Assembly (NCBI GenBank): GCA_002315655.1
Contig: DCHO01000081.1
Span: forward strand, 1-34,471
Origin: Christensenella sp. UBA1750
GTDB lineage: Bacteria; Bacillota; Clostridia; Christensenellales; UBA1750
Length of the DNA stretch: 34,471 bases
Reading direction: 5' to 3'
Below, piece after piece: positions 7,929-14,116 of this stretch. The position numbers and the translations under genes were made by a program. The notes under the pieces were generated by a model. It saw only the letters and a program-made list of their open reading frames with translations, did not search any database and was not told where the DNA came from. How positions within the stretch are numbered: position 1 is the stretch's first letter; each line of letters begins with the position of its first letter.

Positions 7929-8108
7929 ATGGCAGACAATCGTCAGGAGAATCGGAAAAACACGTTGAAGCTGAAACAAAAGGAACTGAAACAGGTCAAG
8001 GGCGGGTACAGATCCTCCGAGAAGTGCCCGAACTTCAAACAGTGCGGCGGCTACATTGAGACCGTCGGCGGCGTGACCTACTGCTCCGTCTGCGGACCGC
8101 TGAACTAA
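7929..8108 (+). CDS. Double-glycine-leader, four-cysteine peptide 1 (59 residues)
   Basis: A 59-codon gene with a perfect AAGGAGG ribosome binding site 6 nt before ATG. The first 26 residues end in LKQKELKQVKGG. Leu-12, Glu-8, Leu-7, Val-4 and Gly-2/Gly-1 fall where double-glycine leaders (cleaved by C39 peptidases of ABC exporters) have them, although the leader is unusually lysine-rich. The remaining 33 residues carry four cysteines, CPNFKQC and then TYCSVCG, and share 24 of 33 positions with the next gene's core. A bacteriocin, a modified peptide (RiPP) or a signal peptide is likely; a small zinc-binding protein is the alternative because of the C-x2-C pair. No modification, protease or exporter gene is in the window. 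It lies 107 nt behind glnA. Confidence 0.75.
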   Translation: MADNRQENRKNTLKLKQKELKQVKGGYRSSEKCPNFKQCGGYIETVGGVTYCSVCGPLN

Positions 8109-8132
8109 CGGAAAAAAGCGGAGGTGCGCAGC

Positions 8133-8303
8133 ATGGAAGAGAACAAGGAACTGAATGTCACGGAGCTGTCTGATGAGGAACTGGAGCTTGTCTTCGGCGG
8201 GTACAGAGCCTCCGCCCCGTGCCCGAACTACAAAAAGTGCCACGGCTACGTTGAGACCATCGGCGGCGTGACCTACTGCTCCGTCTGCGGCAAGCTGAAC
8301 TGA
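8133..8303 (+). CDS. Double-glycine-leader, four-cysteine peptide 2 (56 residues)
   Basis: A 56-codon gene 24 nt behind peptide 1, with GGAGGTG before its ATG. The leader of 23 residues ends ELSDEELELVFGG, a textbook double-glycine leader: acidic, with Leu-12, Glu-8, Leu-7, Val-4 and Gly-Gly. The 33-residue core has CPNYKKC, GYVETIGGVTYCSVCG and a C-terminal LN. Between the two peptides the core is far better conserved than the leader, which points to selection on the core. The next gene, a MKKLFTND-family membrane protein, begins 65 nt later with the same orientation and is a candidate immunity or partner protein. The activity is not known. Confidence 0.8.
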   Translation: MEENKELNVTELSDEELELVFGGYRASAPCPNYKKCHGYVETIGGVTYCSVCGKLN

Positions 8304-8368
8304 GCTCTGCCGCACCCGAAGACGAAAAAAGGGGCTTTCCCCTGAAAAATACAAAGGAGACAAACAAC

Positions 8369-8998
8369 ATGAAAAAGTTATTCACGAACGACAAGTTCTT
8401 CCTTGCCACCGTGCTTGTGGCCATCTTTGGCACCGCCATCAAGGCTGTGGCCAACTGGATCGCCTTCCCGGAGACGTCAGGGCTAATCGTGATTGAAGTG
8501 CTGGCTGCCCTGTGCGTGCTTGTTCTCTTCACGTCTTACAGGAAGCACTCCAAGAACGTGATGAAGTGCATTGTGGGTGCGCTGCTCATGCTGGTGCTCC
8601 TGTATTCCATAAGCTGTCTTATGGATACTAACGGAATCATTGCTGCATCCATTGTGAAGGCGTTTCAGGTGCTCTTCGCAGCGGGACTGTTTATCACCCA
8701 CAATCTTATTAACTCCGACCACCACTCCAACGCAGGGTTCATTCGCTTTAATCAGCTTCTGTGCGTGCTCATTTTCCTGTGTGAGGTTGTGACCACGGGG
8801 CTTTTCATGCAGATCAATGTAACTGTGTTATCCAAGGTCGCGGATGTGATCGGTGCCATCGGCTTTGCTAGCGTAGTCGCCGCTATCGTCTGCGTGGAAT
8901 CCCGCCTCGATGCTTACCGCCTCGACCGCGAGGCCGCCGGTTGGACGGAGGAGAAGGGCTATCCCGAAAATTACATTCACCAGTACGAAAAGAAATAA
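8369..8998 (+). CDS. MKKLFTND-family multi-pass membrane protein next to the peptide genes
   Basis: A 209-residue paralogue of the array at the left end. It starts MKKLFTNDKFFLA, has about six hydrophobic segments, SYRKHSKNVMKCIVGA after segment 2, LINSDHHSNAG after segment 4 and VCVESRLDAYRLDRE after the last, and ends with the long tail (GWTEEKGYPENYIHQYEKK). AAAGGAG precedes ATG. It stands alone here, directly behind two genes for secreted-type peptides, which is the only functional clue to the family. If the peptides are bacteriocins this would be the immunity protein; this is inferred from position only. A repeat element of two GC-rich palindromes begins 8 nt after the stop. Confidence 0.88.
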   Translation: MKKLFTNDKFFLATVLVAIFGTAIKAVANWIAFPETSGLIVIEVLAALCVLVLFTSYRKHSKNVMKCIVGALLMLVLLYSISCLMDTNGIIAASIVKAFQVLFAAGLFITHNLINSDHHSNAGFIRFNQLLCVLIFLCEVVTTGLFMQINVTVLSKVADVIGAIGFASVVAAIVCVESRLDAYRLDREAAGWTEEKGYPENYIHQYEKK

Positions 8999-9006
8999 TC
9001 GAACCG

Positions 9007-9082
9007 AAACGGGGAGGGGCGACCCCTCCCCCTACGCCCCCCCGGCGACCTGCAACCCGTAGGGGCGGGGTTTCCCCGCCCT
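9007..9082. repeat. GC-rich double-palindrome intergenic repeat, copy A
   Basis: Two palindromes, GGGGAGGGG-CGA-CCCCTCCCC (9011-9031) and GGGCGGGG-TTT-CCCCGCCC (9063-9081), are joined by about 30 nt containing CGGCGACCTGC and CCCGTAG. Copy B at 30862-30937 has the same order and also starts a few bases after the stop of a MKKLFTND gene. It resembles short palindromic repeats scattered between genes of Clostridia. Confidence 0.85.
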
Positions 9083-9103
9083 GCACCAGTCTTCATTCAA
9101 TAC

Positions 9104-9135
9104 AAAAAAGAGCAGCCATGACGGTTGCTCTTTTT
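9104..9135. terminator. Bidirectional intrinsic terminator
   Basis: AAAAAAGAGCAGCC and GGTTGCTCTTTTT form a 12-13 bp stem (one G-U pair) around a 5-nt loop. It can end plus-strand transcription from the peptide/membrane-protein unit and minus-strand transcription of the small zinc-ribbon gene. Confidence 0.85.
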
Positions 9136-9154
9136 GCGTTCGATGGTTTGTGCT

Positions 9155-9319
9155 TTACGGTCTGTCTTCTTCGGGGATGCACTTGTTGCAGCTCCAGGAG
9201 CAGTCCTTGTTCTTGCAGACGCAGCCATCCTCCAGGCGGTACAGATCGGTGCCGCAGAGGGGGCAGACGGCCACACAGCCTTCAATATCGGCAAAGGGCG
9301 CATGATTCACTTCGGTCAT
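9155..9319 (-). CDS. Small six-cysteine zinc-ribbon-like protein (54 residues)
   Basis: A 54-residue protein beginning MTEVNHAPFADIEGC. Its cysteines form VCPLCGTDLY and then CKNKDCSWSCNKC, a pattern suited to binding one or two zinc ions or an iron-sulphur centre, as in zinc ribbons. I chose the ATG at 9319 because GGAGGG lies 9 nt upstream and a strong promoter (9350-9378) stands just before it; the longer frame starting at 9370 would begin inside the promoter. The gene is alone on the minus strand, with a terminator behind it. I do not recognise the family. Confidence 0.7.
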   Translation of the reverse strand: MTEVNHAPFADIEGCVAVCPLCGTDLYRLEDGCVCKNKDCSWSCNKCIPEEDRP

Positions 9320-9349
9320 AAAGCAGTTCCCTCCTTCCTTCTTTCCCTT

Positions 9350-9378
9350 AGTATAACACAGTTTTTCCATAAATTCAA
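9350..9378 (-). promoter_or_regulatory. Promoter of the small zinc-ribbon gene
   Basis: On the minus strand TTGAAT (9378-9373), a 17-nt spacer and TATACT (9355-9350) lie about 30 nt before the start at 9319. Confidence 0.75.
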
Positions 9379-9457
9379 ACGAATTTCAAAAGGATTTTGT
9401 CGAAATGCAACGAAAACAGATTGTATTGCGTTTTACCTTGCGGAGGTGTGTTTGCTT

Positions 9458-10792
9458 ATGAAAAAGAATACAAGTCCCATCAAGATCATCCTGATTATCA
9501 TAGTGGCCGTTCTGCTGGCGCTGGCGGTTATCATCGGCGGGTTCATCTGGTATATTTCCAACCCGAGCCGCACCTTTGACCAGCTGAATCAGCAGACCGT
9601 GGAGCTTTCCGCGACCCCCGCCGCAGAGCCGGAAGCGACCCCGACCCCGGAGGCGGAGAACAGCGATGAAACGCTTCCCACGGCAGAGCCGGAGAACACG
9701 CCTACTCCCGAGCCGGAAATGACCCAGCCGCCCTATGAGTTTGCCAATTCCCGCGTAAACATCCTCGTGCTGGGCGCGGATTCCTCCGTGGAGCGCGTGG
9801 AGGCGGGGCTTAATTTCCGCACCGACACCATGATTTTAGTCTCCATCGACTTTGAGAACAAGAAGGTCGATATGATCTCCATCCCCCGGGATTCCTACGT
9901 CCGCATCAACGGCGAGGAGCGGTTCAACAAGATCAACGCGGCCTTCGTCTTCGGCGGCGGCAAGGACAAGAGCGGCTACGAATACGCCATCAACACCGTG
10001 CAGAACCTGACAGGTGTTCGCGTGGACTACTATGTAGGTTTTGGCATGAACGTGGTCAAGGAGGTCGTCAACGCCATGGGCGGCGTGGATTACGACTGCG
10101 ACATCGAGTTTACCATGTGCGGACGCTACACCGCAAAGGGAATGCAGCACATGGACGGCCAAAAGGTGCTGGACTATTGCCGTTTCCGCAAGGGCGGCAG
10201 GGGTGACGTGGACAGAGTGGACAGACAGCAGCGGATGCTCTTTACCCTCTTTGAAACCATGCTCAACACCAACCAGATCAAGAACATCCCACAGATTTAC
10301 ACCGCCGTGCAGCAGAACATCGACACGGACATGGACCTTTTGCAGATCGCTTCCCTTGCGTACTTTGCCAAAGACCTTTCTATGGACGATCTGCAGCGTC
10401 ACACCATCCCCGGCAATGGGCAGTATGTGGGCGCAAAGTCCTATTACATCGTCGATCAGGAGAAGATGAGCGACCTTATGAAGTCCATCTTCGGCAAGGA
10501 AGCACCGTATGATGAGGCCATCACGGTGGAGGCCATCGAAGCGCGTGTAGCGGAGGAAAACGGCATCTTGACCGGCGAGGACGGCGAAACAACAACATCC
10601 GTCTCGGACGACCCTGTGACCGTGCAGATCGAGGCGGAGGAAATGCTTTCCTTCATTGACGACTACGCCGATACCTCCTTGGAGGAGGTCATTGCCGTGC
10701 GCGACGGGCTTGAAGCCGCCATTTTATCCGGCGACATGGAGCAGATGAAGACCGCCATGGCCGCCGTGCGCAAGGTACTCCCGGGCGCGTAG
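9458..10792 (+). CDS. LytR-CpsA-Psr (LCP) family cell-wall glycopolymer ligase
   Basis: This 444-residue protein has one N-terminal membrane anchor (about residues 9-31), a Pro/Glu/Thr-rich spacer with ATPTPEAE and TPTPEPE (about 45-88), and then an LCP domain outside the cell (about 95-270). The LCP marks are NILVLGAD, FRTDTMILVSID, SIPRDSYV, NKINAAFVFGG, GGVDYDCDIEF and the arginine-rich FRKGGRGDVDRVDRQQ, which bind the pyrophosphate and polyprenyl part of the donor. LCP enzymes attach teichoic acids or capsule polymers to peptidoglycan. The C-terminal 130 residues are acidic and specific to this protein. I chose ATG at 9458 because GGAGG precedes it (11 nt) and the membrane anchor follows at once; the open frame extends upstream to 9125 over the divergent gene. 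Confidence 0.9.
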   Translation: MKKNTSPIKIILIIIVAVLLALAVIIGGFIWYISNPSRTFDQLNQQTVELSATPAAEPEATPTPEAENSDETLPTAEPENTPTPEPEMTQPPYEFANSRVNILVLGADSSVERVEAGLNFRTDTMILVSIDFENKKVDMISIPRDSYVRINGEERFNKINAAFVFGGGKDKSGYEYAINTVQNLTGVRVDYYVGFGMNVVKEVVNAMGGVDYDCDIEFTMCGRYTAKGMQHMDGQKVLDYCRFRKGGRGDVDRVDRQQRMLFTLFETMLNTNQIKNIPQIYTAVQQNIDTDMDLLQIASLAYFAKDLSMDDLQRHTIPGNGQYVGAKSYYIVDQEKMSDLMKSIFGKEAPYDEAITVEAIEARVAEENGILTGEDGETTTSVSDDPVTVQIEAEEMLSFIDDYADTSLEEVIAVRDGLEAAILSGDMEQMKTAMAAVRKVLPGA

Positions 10793-10799
10793 GGAAAAA

Positions 10800-10827
10800 T
10801 AATGAATAATGAAGACTGAAAACTGAA
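10800..10827 (+). repeat. 28-nt AT-rich repeat, inverted partner at 31018-31045
   Basis: This stretch between the LCP and hydrolase genes is identical, as reverse complement, to 31018-31045. Its core is ATGAATAATGAAGACTGAAA. Related wording (GAAGAATGAAGAACG) continues after it. It looks like a scattered intergenic repeat and not part of a gene. Confidence 0.8.
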
Positions 10828-10849
10828 GAATGAAGAACGGGGGAGCGGA

Positions 10850-11995
10850 ATGGGCAGAGACTACAATGCGATGAATTACATCGTGAAATTGTTGAAGAAA
10901 ACGCCGGAATTGGCTTATTCACAGAATATGGCGGCGGAGGACTTCCCCGCGTGGCAGAAGAAAGTTAAGGACAAGGCGAAGGAGCTGATGGGGCTTGAAG
11001 GGAATGTCTACGAAAAGCCCGTTGTGAACCTCCTTTTCTCCAAACAGCGGGACGGATACCGCATCGACAAGTACGAGATTTCCTCCGAGGAAAACCTCTG
11101 GAACACCATGCTGGTGCTGGTGCCGGACACCGCAACGGAAAAGAACCCCGCGCCCGTGGTGCTGTGCACCCCCGGAACCCGCTGGACGAAGGAGCAGCTG
11201 TCGGGGGAGGAGTTTGAGGACTTGGATTACGCCCCCGCACAGGGCACTGTCACCGGGCATTATTTCTACGCCAACACCATGGCGCTGCGCTACTGCCGCG
11301 CCGGGATTGTGGCCATCGCCACGGACGACTTCTTCTGCGGCGAGACGAAGAACAACACAGACTGCTTTGACGACTGGAGCTGGGTCTGCACCGTGCTGCA
11401 GGCTATGGGCAGAAGTATGCTCTCCATCACCGTGGGGATGCACTTAGCCCAGCTTGCGTTCGCAAAGACCCTGCCTTATGTGGATGAAAAGCGGGTCGCC
11501 GTCTCCGGGCATTCGCTGGGCACCGAATCCTGTATGCTCATGGGCGTGCTGGACGATTCCATAGGTGCTATGGTGTTTAACGACTTCCTCTCCGACACCA
11601 AGGAGCGGGTGCTGGCGGTGTCCCCGCAGGAGAACTATGCGGACTATATTATCCCGTACAAGGATTACTTCGGTGTCTATCGGTATTTCACCTATCCCGA
11701 CCTGCTGTGCGCCTTCGCTCCGCGAAAGCTGCTCATCACCGAGGGCGGCGGCACAAACCATCTGAAAAAGGTCGAAGCGGCCTATGCGTCCGCCGGGAAG
11801 CGGGAGGCCTTCACCTACCATTATTACCGTGAATATGCCGACCCCAAGGACAGGCGGTTCGACGACGAGCCCATGCCCCGCGGCATTTCCCAGCAGGAAT
11901 ACTTTCTTAGATCCAACTGCGTCCCCGAGCACCACTATTTCAAGTTCGAGCTTGCCGTGCCGTGGCTCAAAGCGCAGTTTGAAATGCCGGAATAA
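10850..11995 (+). CDS. Alpha/beta hydrolase (dienelactone hydrolase/acetyl esterase-like)
   Basis: A 381-residue soluble protein with no signal peptide. The nucleophile elbow is GHSLG with Ser222, after a central strand RVAVSGHSLG. A candidate catalytic histidine lies in VPEHHYFKFE near the C-terminus. The long N-terminal part (about 150 residues, with PAPVVLCTPG and GIVAIATDDFF) fits the larger esterase families related to dienelactone hydrolase and acetyl-xylan esterase. GGGGGAG precedes ATG. It follows the LCP gene by 57 nt without a clear terminator between, so it may be co-transcribed. The substrate cannot be told. Confidence 0.75.
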   Translation: MGRDYNAMNYIVKLLKKTPELAYSQNMAAEDFPAWQKKVKDKAKELMGLEGNVYEKPVVNLLFSKQRDGYRIDKYEISSEENLWNTMLVLVPDTATEKNPAPVVLCTPGTRWTKEQLSGEEFEDLDYAPAQGTVTGHYFYANTMALRYCRAGIVAIATDDFFCGETKNNTDCFDDWSWVCTVLQAMGRSMLSITVGMHLAQLAFAKTLPYVDEKRVAVSGHSLGTESCMLMGVLDDSIGAMVFNDFLSDTKERVLAVSPQENYADYIIPYKDYFGVYRYFTYPDLLCAFAPRKLLITEGGGTNHLKKVEAAYASAGKREAFTYHYYREYADPKDRRFDDEPMPRGISQQEYFLRSNCVPEHHYFKFELAVPWLKAQFEMPE

Positions 11996-12001
11996 ACGGA
12001 C

Positions 12002-12054
12002 AAAGCCCTCCCTTTTGCGAACCGATGCACATCGGCAGAAAAGGGGAGGGCTTT
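12002..12054 (+). terminator. Intrinsic terminator behind the alpha/beta hydrolase gene
   Basis: AAAGCCCTCCC (12002-12012) pairs with GGGAGGGCTTT (12044-12054), extended inward by T/A pairs and capped by a second hairpin (CCGATG/CATCGG). The following T-run is short, so the strength is uncertain. The rest of 12055-12196 shows nothing else I can name. Confidence 0.6.
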
Positions 12055-12196
12055 CTGGTGGATTTGGGCGCATAATCCGTGGTTTTTCCACTTTATTCCT
12101 TCTTTTGTGCACATTGCTCCCGAACCCATTTGGATTGTGTGAGATCACTCTTTTTGCTTTGCTCGTGAAGAGGAGATTCCGTTAACCCCAAGACAC

Positions 12197-12235
12197 AAAA
12201 AAACCGCCCCTTGCGCTGCGGCAAAAGGCGGCTTT
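12197..12235 (-). terminator. Intrinsic terminator of the minus-strand orphan gene
   Basis: Read on the minus strand, AAAGCCGCC and GGCGGTTTTTTT flank an inner GCCGCAGCGC segment; the stem is followed by seven T. It lies 50 nt after the stop of the gene ending at 12285. Confidence 0.8.
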
Positions 12236-12284
12236 GAAACTGACGAAAGACGGAGGAGACAATCTCGTCTTTGAATATGCGTTA

Positions 12285-13151
12285 TTAGTTGGACTTCACA
12301 AACTTGGCACTGCTGCCATCGGCTGCAATCTGGAGCACCCACTCCGCGGCATCAAAAGTGCTTTTGAGGGTTGACGTTTCCGTACTGGAGATAATATCCG
12401 TGTAATAAACTTCACCTATTTCGGTGCTTTCATCATATAGATCTAATTCATAATTACCTGTTTTTGTAGTATATCTGATTTCACCATCTTCATAGTCCAC
12501 TTTTTTCTCTATTTGTTGTGGATCGCTGGAATCTGGACTCGCTGAACCGGAACCTGACAAATTGGAATTATAATAGAGTGGATTTTCTTCAAAAATGTTC
12601 TTATACCGAAAATCATCCTGACGGGATGCCGAATATTCCAGCTTGTTGCCGACTCTCGATTTCAGAACATCTGCGATGGTTATGTTCTCTGCACCAAGGG
12701 TATCGGATGTTCCTGTGAAATTAATTTTATCCTGGCCGTCTGTTCGCGTGATAGAAGCATGAGCACCGTCTGCATCCTTGTCCACGGTCAGCGGGCTTCC
12801 GTTTGCGGTTTCATAGAAGTTCGCCTTCATGACCAGTTCAGTCAGCTTTGCTTTTTCGAGCCCTGTACCGCCGTGTGCCTCAATTTCATCGATGAGCTGG
12901 GTTATTGCGTTGTTTGGTGTAGTTTCAAATGGAGAATCCGGAACATCACCATCCCAGTTTCCTACTCCTGTATCATTCACAGTGGCAGACCCATTAGTAG
13001 ACCCATCAGTGTATGAATAAGTTATCGTTTCTGCATAGCTGTCATCAAAGGCACCTGAAAACTTAAACACACCCGCCAAGATGGGGGCGCCGCTGGTGGC
13101 GATCACATCACCGCCGTCGAAACGGATAATTTTCATCTCTGCGCTTTTCAT
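12285..13151 (-). CDS. Orphan 288-residue protein with N-terminal DVIATSG motif, AT-rich
   Basis: I do not recognise a domain. The protein is acidic, rich in Ser, Thr, Asp and Gly, has no cysteine and no clear membrane segment, and has long polar stretches that look beta-rich or disordered. It opens MKSAEMKIIRFDGGDVIATSG; a DVIxTSG segment near the N-terminus is familiar to me from many short uncharacterised proteins of Clostridia. GAGG lies 7 nt before ATG; the next in-frame ATG (13136) is possible. By eye the base composition is clearly more AT-rich than the neighbours, and the upstream region is more so, which suggests transfer. It has its own terminator. Confidence 0.7.
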   Translation of the reverse strand: MKSAEMKIIRFDGGDVIATSGAPILAGVFKFSGAFDDSYAETITYSYTDGSTNGSATVNDTGVGNWDGDVPDSPFETTPNNAITQLIDEIEAHGGTGLEKAKLTELVMKANFYETANGSPLTVDKDADGAHASITRTDGQDKINFTGTSDTLGAENITIADVLKSRVGNKLEYSASRQDDFRYKNIFEENPLYYNSNLSGSGSASPDSSDPQQIEKKVDYEDGEIRYTTKTGNYELDLYDESTEIGEVYYTDIISSTETSTLKSTFDAAEWVLQIAADGSSAKFVKSN

Positions 13152-13448
13152 GTTTTTTCCTCTTTTCTTCTCTTTTCTTCTCTTTTTGGAACGAAACTAT
13201 CTTTACAAAGCCTATTATATATATATATATGTCAATATCGGAAAATATCACAGAAATATTGACGTATATTTAGTGAAACTGCTATAAATAATGGAGCCGA
13301 AATAAGCGGGAATCAGGTTGATGGTTTTGCCGGAAAAGAAAAGCTTTTTTTGCTTTATTGCGGCAAAGGGCTTGCCTGTTTGGGGTTGTTATGCTAAGAT
13401 AAGGGCAAGAAGGCTCGCGGAACAAAGTAATTTAGGGAGGAACACAAC
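13152..13448. other. Gene-free AT-rich stretch with repeats and promoters
   Basis: This 297-nt gap holds a CTTTT/TCTTC-rich tract (13157-13187), an alternating TA tract (13215-13230), a perfect inverted repeat GTCAATAT/ATATTGAC (13231-13238 and 13256-13263, 17 nt apart), a plus-strand promoter-like pair TTGACG (13259-13264)/18 nt/TATAAA (13283-13288), and the first copy of a duplicated promoter segment (13347-13411). Confidence 0.7.
13347..13411 (+). promoter_or_regulatory. Duplicated promoter segment, copy 1 (before the small membrane protein)
   Basis: A 65-nt segment repeated at 14031-14096. It contains TTGCCT, a 17-nt spacer and TAAGAT with an extended -10 (TGC before the box), followed by AAGGGCAAGAA. 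It lies about 40 nt before the start at 13449. Confidence 0.75.
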
Positions 13449-13988
13449 ATGACCAAATCCATGAAAACCGTAACCCGCGTGACGGGCATTGCGCTGCTCA
13501 TCTCTGCCGCTGTGGTGCTGCTCACGCTCATCATCTCCGCCATCGCGGGAAATTGCACGGGGATGCAAGCCCTGTTCTCCCTGTGCAACATCGTGGTCGC
13601 GGTGTTCGGCGCGGCGTACCTGCTTACCGGGGCGACCAAGAACCCCGGCAGCAAACTGTTCAAAATCTACCTGATTCTGAACGCCGTCAGTTCGTTCCTT
13701 CTGTTCGTCCAGAAGGATATGCCTATTGATGCCAATATGATTTTTGCCATCTATTTTGGCGGATTCTGCGTCCTTGCAATGGCGCACGACCTTGGCGAAG
13801 TCAAGTCCTTCATCATTGCGATCGTGATTGCCGTGCTGTATGCGATTGCTTTCTTCCTTCGCATCGCGTCCGTTCCCACGACCTTCTTAGCTGCCTTGGG
13901 ACACATCGCCCGCCTCGTCATTGCCCTGTCCGTTGTCATCATCATTTGGGCAAAGTACGCCGACAAGAAGGCCAGAGGCACGAAATAA
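13449..13988 (+). CDS. Small multi-pass membrane protein of unknown function
   Basis: A 179-residue protein with about six hydrophobic segments: residues 11-33, 40-62, 70-86, 95-112, 117-137 and 142-168. It begins MTKSMKTVTRVTGIALL and ends with a basic tail KYADKKARGTK. It does not carry the MKKLFTND motifs, although size and architecture are similar. AGGGAGG lies before ATG. It is transcribed from the first copy of a promoter segment whose second copy serves metF, so the two genes probably share control. I do not recognise a family; no transporter motif is visible. Confidence 0.75.
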   Translation: MTKSMKTVTRVTGIALLISAAVVLLTLIISAIAGNCTGMQALFSLCNIVVAVFGAAYLLTGATKNPGSKLFKIYLILNAVSSFLLFVQKDMPIDANMIFAIYFGGFCVLAMAHDLGEVKSFIIAIVIAVLYAIAFFLRIASVPTTFLAALGHIARLVIALSVVIIIWAKYADKKARGTK

Positions 13989-14003
13989 TTGTTTCGCCGC
14001 GAC

Positions 14004-14035
14004 ATAAGGGCAGGATTTTTCCCGCCCTTATTTTT
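14004..14035 (+). terminator. Intrinsic terminator of the small membrane protein gene
   Basis: ATAAGGGC (14004-14011) pairs with GCCCTTAT (14024-14031), followed by TTTT. The T-run overlaps the beginning of the second promoter copy. Confidence 0.8.
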
Positions 14036-14096
14036 GCTTTATTGCGGCAAAGGGCTTGCCTGTTTGGGGGTTGTTATGCTAAGATAAGGGCAAGAA
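14031..14096 (+). promoter_or_regulatory. Duplicated promoter segment, copy 2 (before metF)
   Basis: Identical to 13347-13411 except for one extra G in the spacer (GGGGG against GGGG), which makes the TTGCCT to TAAGAT spacing 18 nt here and 17 nt in copy 1. It lies about 20 nt before the metF start. No S-box or T-box leader fits in the short space to metF. Confidence 0.75.
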
Positions 14097-14116
14097 ACCA
14101 CGGAAGGAAATCTGTT

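Noticed and set aside
7929..8303. Lanthipeptide, sactipeptide or circular bacteriocin precursors
   Set aside because: The leaders fit the general double-glycine type, but no modification enzyme gene is nearby and the core has few Ser/Thr near the cysteines; a specific class cannot be supported.
13215..13230. TTGACA (minus strand, 13237-13232 region) with TATAAT in the TA tract as promoter of the orphan gene
   Set aside because: The spacing between the two boxes is only about 8 nt, too short for a sigma-A-type promoter; the AT-rich tract gives such matches by chance.
13449..13988. Further member of the MKKLFTND family
   Set aside because: Size and number of membrane segments are similar, but none of the conserved family motifs at the ends or loops is present.
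13989..14116. S-box or T-box riboswitch in front of metF
   Set aside because: The promoter lies about 20 nt before the start codon, leaving no room for such a leader, and neither consensus is present.
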